Part shown: one piece after another, positions 27,312 through 40,039 of the stretch
Position numbering within the stretch: position 1 is the first letter of the stretch
How the letters are laid out: each line of letters begins with the position of its first letter
Assembly (NCBI RefSeq): GCF_012273895.1
Contig: NC_052111.1
Location: 1,922,001-1,986,000 of the forward strand
Direction of reading: 5' to 3'
DNA: 64,000 nucleotides
Source: Zerene cesonia
Taxonomy: Eukaryota; Arthropoda; Insecta; Lepidoptera; Pieridae
Notes under the pieces: model-generated
Database searches by the model: none
Seen by the model: only the letters and a program-made list of their open reading frames with translations
What the model was told of the DNA's origin: nothing
Made by a program: the position numbers and the translations under genes

Positions 27312-27613
27312 TATGTGGGAGTCGAGCACACTTCGACACGAATTGGGCCAGCTCGCACCGGGGTGAAATCCCCACACACATAACCCCCACAGAATACCGG
27401 CATAACATGCTATTGTGTTTCGTACAGTGAGTGGGGGAGCCGGAGGCCATATCCTTTTTCTTTACCCTTTCCAGTCCTTTCCATCCATTTTATAGGCGTA
27501 AGGTCTGCAATTGACCTACGCCTCTCAAATGTTCATGGGCGGTGGTAGCGTTTACAATCAGGCGACCCAGCACCTTCATTGCCAGCTATAGCATAAAAAA
27601 AAAGAAAAAAAAT
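27312..27613 (+). mobile_element. SINE-like element, best copy of a local family
   Basis: Starts TATGTGGGAGTCGAGCACAC, runs through CGACACGAATTGGGCCAGCT and 'TTCATGGGCGGTGGTAGCG', and ends in GCATAAAAAA plus an A-rich tail. A related copy lies at 56663 and more decayed ones at 6032 and (opposite strand) 12177. Non-coding, poly(A)-like tail, about 300 bases. Family name not known to me. Confidence 0.7.
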
Positions 27614-27713
27614 TATAGAACGTAATGAAGTAACTAATTAGGGTTCTTTGTTGTTCGTTGGTATGGTATGGTATGTAGACATACCAACGTCTATTCACTA
27701 AGTAACAGTACTG

Positions 27714-27753
<40 letters not shown>

Positions 27754-27930
27754 ACTAGCGATCCGCGCCGGCTTCACCCGTTGTACATATTATATATCAT
27801 AATATAGAACTCAATTACATGTACGTGACATATCTAAAAGAATTTTTTAAATCGATTTCTGACTAGTGTATTCAATCGACAAACAAAAATTCAAACAAAC
27901 CTCAGCCTTATATTATTAGAAGTACAGATT
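27754..27930 (+). repeat. Dispersed module D next to (TA)n
   Basis: ACTAGCGATCCGCGCCGGCT follows a (TA)n run (27714-27746) and the copy ends TTATATTATTAGAAGTACAGATT in outline, like other lepidopteran modules. Confidence 0.6.
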
Positions 27931-30486
27931 ACGCTTAAGCTTTCTCCTTAACATGTTTATTTAATATGTATATATTGACATTAATTCTATTCTTAGTTGG
28001 TAGTTAGGTATATAAGACACTTTAAATCCTTATTCGGATTTAATATTTACTCGTAGAAATGAAACGAATTTTAATTGCTACAGTAATTACTCGAAAGTAA
28101 AGCACCTCTAGTGTTAGCGAAACTGGACTCTAAAGTATATCGATAGTTTATTAATCTGAAATACATTTTCGGAACAGCAAACGATACTTACATTGGATTT
28201 ATTTGAACTGAAAAAGATTTATATTGTTGCAATTAAAACGCTCGAGATGGTCCTAAATTGCGAGAACGGTATAATTGTATAAGCTCTTTAATAAGGAGAA
28301 ACATCTTTTTCCGTAAATATAAAGCACTTAATCTATTGAATTTTCCTGTTTACAAAGTTCGCCAAATAGAGCTCGTGGAAGGTCTTGAAGCCATTATTTT
28401 AGATTAAGCCGAAGTGTCGTGACATTAAACGTCTTCTATAAAAAACAACATAAAGTGTGTCGGTAAATGTTTACGTGTGTATCTTAATGGTGATAATAGA
28501 AGCACAATTTCTTTTCAGCAAAATAAAACATAAAAATTCGTAATAGGGCAATGCAGTATACTTATCAAATTATTGCGAAAATATTTGCCTTGGACGATGT
28601 AATTGGACTAATTTGAAGCAGAGAAAATTAGTTTTACAGATTACGGAATGGGGTAATATACAAGTGAAATTATTTGATATTAATCTACGTATATTTTATG
28701 ATTTAGGTGGTTCATTATTTCCATTATGGAAGGATTTCAATCAAGTGATCGTCTCATACTAAACCCGTACATGATAAAAACTACTGCCCAAACAAATTCG
28801 AATACGTAAAATTTTACATATGAGGACGACTAAAAATGCCTTCCTTTACATGCCACGTATAACGTGCTAGTATAATATGTGTCTGGTTGCAGTTAACGTG
28901 ACAAAAAGCGCCAAGTCAGCGACAAGTCCATAAGTTATGTTAGGTGTCCGGTCACTTAAGGCTGAGCTGGTAACCCCGGGAAATTTATAGCTCTGGCATG
29001 GAGGCTTTCTGACTCGGATATTGTTTTACACCGAACTGCCTTTGATTACCTCGTTAAAACTTAATGAGCTCGTAAAACAATGCGTTAAACGACTGTTTAA
29101 TAACATTCCGAATGCCTTACAGTTTTAGACTTTGGTGCGAATCACTCTTAAAGATGTTTGATGGTAATCATAAAATTATGTACAAACATCTAAGGATTTT
29201 GCTTTACGGTTTACACAAGTAGTGTTGTGTGTAAATTACCCTCCCATCATGATTATGGGTGGTCAAGTGGTTTTTTTTTGTTATTTTATTTATTTGCGTT
29301 TTAATAGCATAAGACTTCAATTAAAATATTCTGTTATTTCCAAATATAATTTATCCTCAGATTATTCAGTTAATATTGTTTATAATCCGCTGTTCTTAGT
29401 CTTTGCTAGTTAGAAATAATTTCTAATTTTCTTTATAGTAATTAGCTACAGCGCAGATTTTCTATCAAAGGCAATTAAATGCTGTTTAATTTATTAAAAA
29501 TACAGTTTTAATACTTCTTTATACGCTGAACCATTGCCACCTAGTGTGATACACAAGATGAAAATATTAAAATTTTCTTAATATTCAGCAGGTACGAATA
29601 TGTAAGAATATTTCGAATATTGGCGTTAATCTGTAATTCTAAAAGGAATACCAAAGGTACTGACCCCGTCGTTTTGCTATTTATTAGCTCAGATACACTC
29701 TTATGTTCTTTTCTTTATTCTCAGGAGCTGCTAACACTGTTAACTTGCTGGTTGCTATGTATTCCGTTACCATGTTCCCCAAGTAATTGAGAACTTCAGT
29801 GTTTGAATTTAAGCTAAGCTGTACACTGTAAATGCTGCAATGAATTTGTAAAGCGAAGCGCTGTTTCTCATTTTCATTTAAACGGTTCAAAATATATTTA
29901 AAATAAATGATTCTATAGAGTGGAACAGTCAGTATCTTACATTTTCCTCAAAGATTTATTAAATAAGTTTCATATCTTAGTGTCGTATTTCCATTCTTTT
30001 TTATTATTTATAAAAATCAAACGTGTGATATTTCCCTGGGACACATGAAAAAAGTGATAAATATACGAATATCACGTTCTAAAAATGCATTCGTTGAAGC
30101 CGTGGAAAACATTCATCATTATGTTAAAAGTTTCCTAACGACGGCCCTCATTTATATTCTGAATCATTATAGATAGGTAAGCAGTAGTTTAAACCCAGGA
30201 CGGAAGTAAAATTAAACTAATTACCATTCGCTTTCTTAACACGACATTTCTTAATTGACCTTTGCGAGACGGCAAAAGTTTCACATTTGTTAATTGGAGT
30301 CTATAATTAGAGTCAGTCTTCAAGTTTAAATGCTTTCCTTCTCGATCAAAGGGAGATTTATATTATTTTTTTTTATTATTAGACACAACTGTGTTGTGCC
30401 CGTTTGCAAAAAGATGGCAATTATCGCCACTTTGTTTATTTGTAATGTCCCCTGTAAATAATTGTGATTTAATATAACGACGTCTT
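27931..30486. other. Intergenic; GC-richer island
   Basis: 28890-29070 (GCGCCAAGTCAGCGACAAGT, TGGTAACCCCGGGAAATT) stands out from AT-rich flanks and could be conserved noncoding DNA. No gene seen. Confidence 0.5.
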
Positions 30487-30496
30487 ACTTGAAAGA

Positions 30497-30779
30497 GCAG
30501 TGGCGGCTCAGTGGTGAGAACCTCGTACTTTAAAATCGATAAGTCGGGGCTCGAGACCGAGCGAGCGTGCAAATAAATCGATTTTTCAATTTATCTGCAC
30601 ATGTAGATCACATAACATCACCACTGCTTAAAACGGTGAAGGAAAACATCGTGAGGAAACCGGCACAAGAATCAAAAGTTCGACGACATGTGTCATCTGC
30701 CAAAGCATGGTAGACTATGGCCTGAACCCTGGCAGGCCTGTGTCCCAGGAGTAGGAACATATATGGGCTGATGATGATG
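30497..30779 (+). mobile_element. tRNA-like SINE with target site duplication
   Basis: The 283-base element begins GCAGTGGCGGCTCAGTGG, which contains an A-box-like sequence, has a B-box-like GGGCTCGAGACC about 50 bases on, and ends in TGATGATGATG. It is flanked by the 10-base direct repeat ACTTGAAAGA (30487-30496 and 30780-30789). Pol III promoter boxes and the duplication identify a retroposed SINE that depended on LINE machinery. It is fairly young, because the duplication is perfect. Confidence 0.88.
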
Positions 30780-30786
30780 ACTTGAA

Positions 30787-30829
30787 AGAATAACGGCTGA
30801 AATATGATAAATATTTCAACCGTTATTCT
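30787..30829. repeat. Hairpin overlapping the SINE target duplication
   Basis: Arms of 19 bases (AGAATAACGGCTGAAATAT and its reverse complement with one change), loop GATAA. The first three bases belong to the 3' target duplication, so the SINE landed on the edge of an existing hairpin. Confidence 0.75.
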
Positions 30830-32068
30830 GCAGAAAAGAACACAAATGCATATTAATTATGCTCCATCAAATGCAATCGATTTATAAAGTATATACCTAT
30901 AATATAACTTACAAATTTTCAATAACAATATATTTCAATAATTTTTGTCATTTTCTGAACAGCTGCGAATTATTTAAGTGACTAGAGCCATTCAAGTGAA
31001 AGAATTTTCCTTAACTATAGGCTATTTACTTGTAATAGTTTGTGTTCTCTATTGACAATCATCGAATACCTTCGACTCAATTCAAGTAAACAAACACGAT
31101 CAATTCTCTTAAACAAATGTCAACAGCAATGAAACACATACTCTTTGGTTTTCGTTTATTGAACGTGATTGGATCTCGATGCGTATTGTATTGTATAAGC
31201 CGAATTAAATAATTGAAAAATTTCACAACATTTCTGGTGTGAAATACACATAGCTCACCGTGATGACGAAGCAATTTTGTTGTGCAATGGCCCGAAAAAA
31301 CCCTCGTGAAAGGTCAACACCCCTGGCCGCAATTTCAAACAGATTACGATTCGAACATACCAACTATTTGCCCAGACGAGTTTAATTATAGTGATCAATT
31401 TGATAACGGTATGTTGTAAACATATGTGTAACATTTTCATTAGAGAAGATAAACTATGTAAGAGGTGCATATTATTTAAATTTTCGTAACACTGCGTCCG
31501 TATATACATTTTCCTGAGTTTAACAATCGGAATATAATGATGTATAGCGTATCTCATTAAAAATTATCTAACCCAAATCTGTCTTCCCGCCAATTACACA
31601 TGTTACATTCATTAATGTTGACATTCCAATTATTTCGTAAAAATGCTTAGTTACTGCGCGTTTTCCTTTAAAATGCTTTGTTCAAGAAAAGTGTCAAGTT
31701 AAATTTCCAAAAGGTCGCTTACTGTTGAGATTGTCCAATGATAGTTATTAATCTATATTTAGATACATCTAGTAACTAGTTTCACATGTAATATAATTAT
31801 TTATGTGATTTAGCACCCTTATCAACTTCTTTCAATCCACTCTGTTAATCCTCTTTTTCTTTTGTGTTTTATCATTTGCGTCCTGATAAAATAAATCCTA
31901 AGTGAATAAGAAGATTAAATAAAAAAATATAAGATTCTTTGTCTTATAAACGTGATAATTAATCAAAAAATCTACTCTTGTATGCTGTATTGTTAAATTT
32001 ATTTAGCCAGTCCGCCATTACCCGGAAAAAGAAGTTCGACTCAAATTTCTTCCTTATTCGAACCGCAA
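30830..32068. other. Intergenic, nothing recognised
   Basis: AT-rich, no repeats or genes identified. Confidence 0.5.
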
Positions 32069-32428
32069 GGGGCGTCTATTAATTACGTGAGGGCCTTTTT
32101 TAAAATTTTCCAGTCCCTTCTCCCTCTGGTGAGATTTTGTGAGATTTTATCCAACCCCCTGCCCACCTCTCCCTATCTCACGTGGGATTTTCACAAAGAA
32201 AAATGAATACTTTATAGTCGAATTACTATACACTCGTATGTCGCGGAAATTGCAAAATCCCTTTTAATAATTGGTTTACGGTTAAATAATATTTTAGTAT
32301 TAAAATGCTAGCGAAAAAAAAATTGTATTTGCTGAGATTTTTCTCCCCAACGTGAGAATGTGTAAGATATGATTCGACGTAATTAAATGATGTAATTCAT
32401 GGATCACGTAATTAATGGATGCCCCCTA
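32069..32428. mobile_element. MITE with terminal inverted repeats
   Basis: The left end GGGGCGTCTATTAATTACGT and the reverse complement of the right end GGGGCATCCATTAATTACGT differ at two positions in about 22. About 360 bases, no coding capacity. Inside the left end is a pyrimidine-rich stretch and TCTCACGTGGGATTTT. No clear target duplication was read. Non-autonomous DNA transposon by structure; superfamily unknown. Confidence 0.75.
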
Positions 32429-33130
32429 AAGGGTTGCACCTTGCTTCCTAAATCTGTGTTCGCCGAAGAGTATAGAAGGGCAGCACAGATTTAGGGAGGT
32501 CTTCAAGAGCTGAGTGAGCTGACCTTCTACGTCAGCATTCTCCATTTTAAACCACATCCATCTTACCCTACCAAAAAATGAGACGTGATCAATTGTTTGG
32601 CTGTATTTCACATATACACTATTCAGGGGACAAACAAAGTAATATATTTGTATGGTTTTTACTATTTTAAAATGGCATAAATATCTCAACTTTCTTTATA
32701 TCTACACATACTGATAAAAGCTTGGTCATATTAAACGAAGCATTTACCATCCTATTCGTGAATAAGCTTCGAAACTCGCGACATCAAAAGAGCAGAAGGA
32801 AATACAAAATAAAAATGCTTAAAAGTCGCATTACAGCTAAAATTACCTACATTACACCTTCTAATAGTGCTATAAATTACCAATTCATCTGTAACGATAA
32901 GAGAAGCGCTTTTTAACATCGCGATCACGTTCTTATATTCAATTTTCATTTTTCCCGCAATCGTACTCTGCTTCAAGATTTAACCTCATTACTTGTAAAC
33001 GTGCAAAATAATATTTACTTTCGATTGATATTGTTTATTTCTTATTGATTCCTTTTCCTTACAATTTGACGGTGCAATATAGAATATTTAATTGTTGTTT
33101 TTATTTGAACGAATGTATTGCCATTTAATA
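32429..33130. other. Intergenic, nothing recognised
   Basis: AT-rich; overlapping short open frames on both strands look like chance. Confidence 0.5.
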
Positions 33131-33304
33131 TATAAAATTCTCGTGTCACAGTTTTCGTTGCCATACTCCTCCGAAACGGCTTGACCGATTTTGATGAATT
33201 TTTTTTGTGCTTATCCGGTATCTATGAGAATCGGCCAACATCTATTTTTCATACCCCTAAATGATAAGAGTAAGGCAGAACAGCGTTTGCCGGGTGCAGC
33301 TAGT
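33131..33304 (+). repeat. Dispersed module B
   Basis: TATAAAATTCTCGTGTCACA, CTCCTCCGAAACGGCTTGAC, GAGAATCGGCCAACATCTAT and the end GGGTGCAGCTAGT form a recurrent lepidopteran module. Non-coding. Confidence 0.7.
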
Positions 33305-34219
33305 AATTAGTATAAAATCTCGCCCCAGGAAGATATAAATAATAACGAATATGAATGAATGAAAAATATTGTACTGCTTATAAAAGAGATTGTTTGAATT
33401 TAAAAACATTATATAATCCAAACGTTATAGCATCCTTGAGCCAATATTTATGTAATTCTTATATTAATAAATGATATAGATATTTAGTAGGTAATAGGGC
33501 TTATCTGTGTAGTAATTTGGTTAAAAATCGTAACGGTATGCGGTATGCGCATTGATCAATATATGTTAGTTAGTAGGTATCGATTAAGTATGAAGTTTTG
33601 TCTATCTGGCAATTAAGTCGTTTAAGGAAATGTTTTGCTATCGATAACTACAATTGGTTGAAAACCTATTCAATCAATTGTAGTAATTCTTTTCACGTTT
33701 GATGGGAATTTGTCCCATTTTGTCCCCCAATCCTCTAGGGATATCGGTGACCCTTTTTGGAGAAAATAATTATTTAATATTAATTTTTAATACTCCTATA
33801 CACAGCTGATTTCTTAAAGGTATCTATTACAGTATACCTTGATCATTAACTTCACATGGTCATACGTTCCCTTCAAAAGGATTGACTTTAAATCTTATAT
33901 GTATATTTCATGAATATTAATAACGTATTTGCGTATAGGATACGCGTAGATGTGTAAATAAATAATGAGCCGCAAGAAGTAAGCAATTGGTTGAAGCGGG
34001 CCCTTAAGTTATTGATGTGTTACATAAGCGAGAAACACTTTCCATTTGTTATGCCAACACCTGATACTGGTGCCGGTTTGTTCACACGAGGGTAGATTGC
34101 AATGGCCCGTATTTATCTTGTACGAATTCGCAACAATAAATGTATGAAGCCACACTTTATTTGCTTCCACTGTATACTAGCACGAAAGGATTTATGAAGT
34201 TTGTAAAACAACTAAGGAA
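33305..34219. other. Intergenic, nothing recognised
   Basis: AT-rich. A small mirror GGGAATTTGTCCCATTTTGT near 33705 is the only oddity. Confidence 0.5.
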
Positions 34220-34345
34220 CATTTAGAAATTAAAGACTTTTAAACGAATTTTAAACGCGATTTATTCATTATATTATTATCCCGTCTCCCCGTGAATATA
34301 ATGAATAAATCGTAATAAAAGTCTTTAATTTCTAAATGTATAATA
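34220..34345. mobile_element. Foldback element (long inverted repeat)
   Basis: The left arm begins ACATTTAGAAATTAAAGACT and continues to CGATTTATTCATTATAT. The right arm is its reverse complement with a 12-base deletion. The loop is only about 20 bases (TTATTATCCCGTCTCCCCGTG). A decayed relative lies at 62703. Matches a very common lepidopteran foldback repeat in my memory. Confidence 0.75.
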
Positions 34346-37300
34346 CTCGTGTAAAATCAAACACAAGAAAATACAACTAAGGAACAAATTAGGGATGGGA
34401 ATTTTTTAGAGGATTTCATGTCTGTATTATTACATCCGGTAGCTGTTAAAATTTGAACATTCAGTTGTATTACTGAAGAAATAAACCTATGCGGTAAAAT
34501 CCTAAAATATTCTTCGTTCTAATCGCACGTTCGTTCGAATACTAAAGATCACACCATTACTTTATATGGACAAACCATTGGATAAGTGTCAAACATGGTC
34601 TTTATACAAGGAAAATGAAAAAATTATCAGTACATCAAAGAAGAATGAAGAGATGCATGCTTGGCATAAAATAAAAAGATAATATCATTAGGATAAAAAT
34701 AGAAGTAACTGAAAATATAAGAAACTGTAAAATATAAGAAACTGTAAAATATAAGAAATCTCAAACGGGCAGATCATGTATGTAATTATATAAGTATTCA
34801 TGGTGACGTAAAAAGGCTATTTTTGTTTTGTTATACATTATTAATTGTACCCATATCATTTTGCTAAATATTTTTTTTTTATTTGTTAAAGTAATTAAAG
34901 ACAATTTTTAATAGGACCCTTGGATTACCACGAAAATCCTGTTGTTATTGCTACGTGTACATTTTTTAATAAATAATACTCTGTCTTTCTTAGCTTATTA
35001 AAACTAAATTGAAAACTGTAACGTAAAAATAAATTTCGCTTCAGAATAAAACTCATCACAAAAATACAACAAAATCCATTCACATGGCACACGGAATGTT
35101 CCAAATCAGGTCAAATAAACGCGACGCAGCTCCAAGTGCATCGTTTCGGGAAGGGAAAAAACTACATAAATGCGATGAGCGCTTTATTTGAATGTACCAT
35201 GGGCTCACTCGAAGCCGAGTGGGACGCGAGATTAAAGGCTTACTCGACAGTAGCCAAACAAATTGCCCATCTAATGGCAGAGTAGTGCGGGGTTCGGCGC
35301 GATTTTGCCCGCGCCACCAATAATCCCCGGCGGTTAAGAGTTTCAAACGATTTTTAGCCTGATACGATTACATTTAAGTGAGATGTTCGTCCGGAATCGT
35401 TTTGGCTAACACGAGACATTTTTGGAACGTGTTTTCATCAGAATATAGGAATTTTCTCCCCAGTATTTACCGTTCTCATTAATTGTTTCGTATTCTTTAT
35501 CGGACATTTCGTTGCATCGGGATAAAATACAGTTTATTTTTTTTTCAAATTATTTAGAGCCTTAAAAGCTTGACGCTTTAGTATCCTCTTATTCATACTG
35601 GACATTATCTTAAATATTTATCATAATATATATACACTCGGAAATTTGTAAGATGGTATAATGTATACTTATTATCCTACCCAAGGCAACTAGGCAACTT
35701 TTTATACCGTTAATTTAGTTATTTCTCGAATAATTATTAACGAATGTATTTATATTTATATATTTAGATAGTTCAATTCTCCCCTTTTTTTGTTTTCTTG
35801 TTTTTCTGTCAAAGTTTGTGAAATAAAGTATTATTAATAAATAAATGCAAATAGTTATATAATATTTAAGATATTTATTAATCTCCATATATCGTTTACA
35901 TAAAAAAATTTAAACCCATGAGGTTTAAAATAATAACATTATTATGATATAACATTGTTACTTAGCAACTTCGTCCTACACCTTGCTCGTAACATAGCAC
36001 TAATCGCCTAATAATCGCAGGAATATCGAGTTACGTTGTTGGTAACCCAATAACTGTGTAGCTATTGAGTTCCAAGACGCTATAGAAGATTGCAAAATTT
36101 CCTGTCTTCCTATAATTAATAGGACAATACCTGTCTTTGAAGACATGTGCTTTAATAAAAGGGATGTCCGCCTTGGAGACGTAACAAACGAGAACAAAGT
36201 TCTACAATCCAATAAGCGTTGCAGAGGACAGGGCACACGTGATTGCGTCGATACATTACGTTTAACATTGTCTTTTGTTCAATAGTCTTTTATACGATTT
36301 CTCTTAATTTGTGCTATTCAAATTACATGCGCTTTGTGATTCCTTTGACTCGAAGGGAGTTTTAACAATGCTGTTTCCTATGTTGTAAAACGATGCTATT
36401 ATTTTAAATACGTTTTTTCGTTTTGTGATAAATTTATATTCAAAAGGTACAGAACTGAAGAACTGTTTTTGATTACATACTATAGTAACACATTTAATGA
36501 TCTGTCATACCAACTAAACAATAACTTATATTGATATTAAAATCATATTTGTGGTGCATTTTCCGTCGTAAAGTTTCGATGCATTAACCGCATCGCAGAA
36601 AACAGCAACATAGAGGTACTAAGTTTTAAAATATCCATGTAACATGGATATTATATCTGTTTCGTCTAAACTTTATTGCTGCTACATTTTACGATTTGGC
36701 AAAGACTTTTGTAAAGCTAGCGAAACTTTCAGTATAACAAAAGTACTCGTATACTGTAGGATTCTTCATTAATACTTTTTACTATTAACGACTCTATAAA
36801 GTTTGTTTGGAAAATGTCTGTTTTTAGTGTGATTTGTTTGAGATATCACTTATTATTGAATTGCGAGTATCTGTTGTTGCATTATTGTGAGATTAATCTA
36901 AGTTATTTAATCGAACAATATCATTATTACATCAGTTCTTAAGACAATTGTGAAAATAAATTTTCTAAGACTGAATGAATTCCTCTTCTATGAATATTTT
37001 AACGCCTGAGACCTCTGTCAAAGACCGTATATAGACCGAGGGGTACAGCGTTCGACTCCGAATGTGAGATATTTAAGTTTCATATCTTTTACACATAACT
37101 TTAATTTTTATTTTTTGTTTCTAACTTACTTACCATCAAATTTACCAGTCTAAACTAACCAGTCAGTAACAAGCTGACAGTTGTCACTTGTCTCCTTATT
37201 ACACTATAGATAAGGGTATCTATTAACTTAAATAGGTATACAAAATAAGACTATAAAAATGTATTTAAAACAACATTAAGAAATTAATTTAATTGAAATC

Positions 37301-38059
37301 CATTACAGTATTTACAAGACATAGATTACAGTAATCTACAATAAATTAAATACATATATCAAACGAAAAGACATATCCAGAAGATAGTGGACGAGCAAAG
37401 TTAATTAGATTTTGTTGAATAAATATTAGCTGTTATCATATTTACGTTATTTGTCCCAGAATTCGATACCTGACCTAAATATCAATGACAGGGCTCATTA
37501 GATCGCAGTGTACATAAAATGTTCTAGCTACACATCTGTAATATCGTAATTGGCATCAGTTTTATTTAACAAGTGAGTACTTTCGTCTTGTTACTTCTAA
37601 TTAAACAAGACTCATATCAAAGTGAACGTACAAAACAGCTTTCAAAGGAGAAACAATGTTTTCACGCTCGACAATTATGTTTATCTTTGTTTCTTGTGAT
37701 ATTTGTTGTTATGATTTATTGAAGCAATAAATAATAAGTGTTTAATTTTTTCATGTACAAATAAAAGGAATATATATATAGTGTTTTCCGTGAAATCTTA
37801 AAGTAGTACTAATTCCAGTGTGGGAAAAAGATAGCGTTATAATGTTATACTTATACTTACTTCTTCCCTTTCCCCTAATTAAAATGATTTAATTTGAGTA
37901 ATTCAAAGTTAATTTATAAGATAATTAAATGATTTCATTACAAATTGAGGAATTACTTCATTTATTATCGAATAAATTGTATAATTACGTGTTACTGCGT
38001 ATTTCTTATTAAAAAAATTACCAAGGCAATTACCGTTTATTTTTTAAATTTATTGGAGA
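34346..38059. other. Intergenic; tandem repeat and the strongest GC island
   Basis: Tandem at 34708. 35085-35340 (GGCTCACTCGAAGCCGAGTG, GGTTCGGCGCGATTTTGCCC) is long and GC-rich, with no recognisable protein. Remainder AT-rich. Confidence 0.5.
34708..34757. repeat. 17-base tandem repeat, about three copies
   Basis: Unit ACTGTAAAATATAAGAA appears twice exactly, preceded by a 16-base copy lacking one T. Confidence 0.8.
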
Positions 38060-38244
38060 ACTAGCTTATACCCGCGGTTTTGCACGCTTTAAATTTGGAG
38101 TACTTTAATAGATGTTATACATATAAACCTTCCTCCTGAACCATTCTATCTGATAAAAAAAACCATCTAAATTCGTTGCGTAGTTTGCATACATAGGGAC
38201 ATAGGGACAGAGAAAGCGACTTTGTTTTATACTATGTAGTGATA
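38060..38244 (+). repeat. Dispersed module C
   Basis: ACTAGCTTATACCCGCGGTT, AAACCTTCCTCCTGAACCAT, CATAGGGACAGAGAAAGCGA and TTTTATACTATGTAGTGAT are the ordered blocks of a common lepidopteran module. Nearly full length. Confidence 0.7.
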
Positions 38245-39009
38245 AAATTCGATTCCTTTCAATAACAGCCGTTAAATCAAAATTTTAAAGTATAATTATG
38301 TAATAATTTACTCGATATTGCATTGTATAGTATATTGCTTATTATTTATATGATATAAGGGGAAATGCATGTTTATTAAAAGAAAAAGTTGCGATATTAA
38401 ACGTTGTATACTTTAAGATGCACAAGAATACGAGAATTCAATTATACAATTGAGCAAACAGTAATTGGAGGAGCGCCAAAATAGATTTTTCAGCTATACT
38501 TTTGTTCTAATTTGTTGAGATGCTGTAAATACCGTGGATGTTCAGTGAAATGAAAAGGTAACAGTTGGAGCATGCTCGCTTTAGGTCATGAATAATACAT
38601 AAATCCCTAATTTAAGAGAGACGTGTGTATCGCCGCGAACTCTGCCATTTAGCTTTGTTGATGGAAACTTTGAATGGTACACTTAAAATTAAGATATCAT
38701 GAGATCTTTAGAACTCTTGGCTTCTTGATACGCGCGCAATATTTATATGAAAAACTACTTTAAATTTTATAAACCATTTCTGCATATTATGTTGTTTTAA
38801 AAATTATCTACTTTGATTTTGTATTATCACAAAGTAATATTAAAAAACCTGAATACTGGAACTCTGAAAACCAGAATATTGATTAGTTTTTTATACCGAC
38901 AATGATAGTTAAACGATAAATTTTCCCCTTAGGAATAAAATGAAACAGCTTAAATAAATAATAAAAATCCTAGTAGCTAAAAAAATATTATTCTGCATTT
39001 ATATAAAAT
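38245..39009. other. Intergenic, nothing recognised
   Basis: AT-rich between modules C and A. Confidence 0.5.
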
Positions 39010-39211
39010 ACTAGCTACGCCCCGCGGTTTCACCCGCGTAAGTCCATATTCCAGAAGAATATCGGGATAAAAAGTTGCCTATAAGTTATTTCAGTTGTCC
39101 AGCTGTCTACGTACCAAATTTCATTGCAATCGGTTCAGTAGTTTCTGCGTGAAAGAGCAACAAACACACACACATCCTTACAAACATTCGCATTTATAAT
39201 ATTAGTAGGAT
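39010..39211 (+). repeat. Dispersed module A, copy 1
   Basis: ACTAGCTACGCCCCGCGGTT at the start, GGGATAAAAAGTTGCC, CAATCGGTTCAGTAGTTT in the middle and TTATAATATTAGTAGGAT at the end. This non-coding module is a hallmark repeat of Lepidoptera (family knowledge). Very close in sequence to copy 2 at 39836. Confidence 0.8.
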
Positions 39212-39835
39212 AGTAGGATTATTTGCTACTGCATTTTATTGGCGCTTACATTGCAGATTTAAATTAAATAAACGAGTAAATAAATACTATTCATTCATCT
39301 AATAATAAATAAACAATAAAACTATTTCATTATCCGTCCAATAAATAATACCCATCTAGTTTCACTGAGCCTTATAATTCCGTGTAATAAAATTGCTAAA
39401 TCCCCAATTAGAGGACTTTTAACGAACTCCAGGGGACCCCGTAAAAGTTAAGCTTAATTCGGATTTGTTCAATTGTTACTATGGAAATTTGGGCCTGAAT
39501 ATGGGCGCTTGGCGCTTTTCCCGAGTAGATCTTAAAAATAAACTTGGAAATTTTGTGCGGGCAGATCCTCGGTTAAAGGATTGAATATTTGCCGCACCCG
39601 CATATAGGTTGAATTACGTTTTCTTTGAGAGAAATATATACGAGTGCATGAAACGTTGCTGGTAAATAGGTGGATTGCGCCATGTGGAATGACTGACGCC
39701 TTCATCAACTTTTACAGATAAACCATAACATACCTACTCTTATATATTATATGTGACAGACACACTACTTAATATTATGTTTATAATGTTTCAAATTACC
39801 AGATCAGTTTTTTTATGTTTTTCACTTTATTTTTG
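39212..39835. other. Spacer between two module A copies
   Basis: About 620 bases, with a moderately GC-rich centre (39370-39610, CCAGGGGACCCCGTAAAAG). No gene or repeat recognised. Confidence 0.5.
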
Positions 39836-40039
39836 ACTAGCTGCGCTCCGCGGTATCACCCGCGTAAGTCCGTATAACGTAGGAATATCGGGATAAAAAG
39901 TTGCCTATATGTTATTCCAGTTGTCCAGCTGTCTACGTACCAAATTTCATTGCAATCGGTTCAATAGTTTTGTCGTGAGAGAGCAATAAACAGACACACA
40001 CATCCTTACAAACTTTTGCATTTATAGTATTAGCAGGAT
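39836..40039 (+). repeat. Dispersed module A, copy 2
   Basis: Same order of blocks as copy 1 in the same orientation, with a shared stretch around CAGCTGTCTACGTACCAAAT and TTTCATTGCAATCGGTTCA. End is TATAGTATTAGCAGGAT. Confidence 0.8.

Noticed and set aside
30787..30829. Hairpin as a miRNA precursor
   Set aside because: The stem is only 19 bases with a 5-base loop, too short for a normal Dicer substrate; the same applies to 49979-50011 and 8286-8314.
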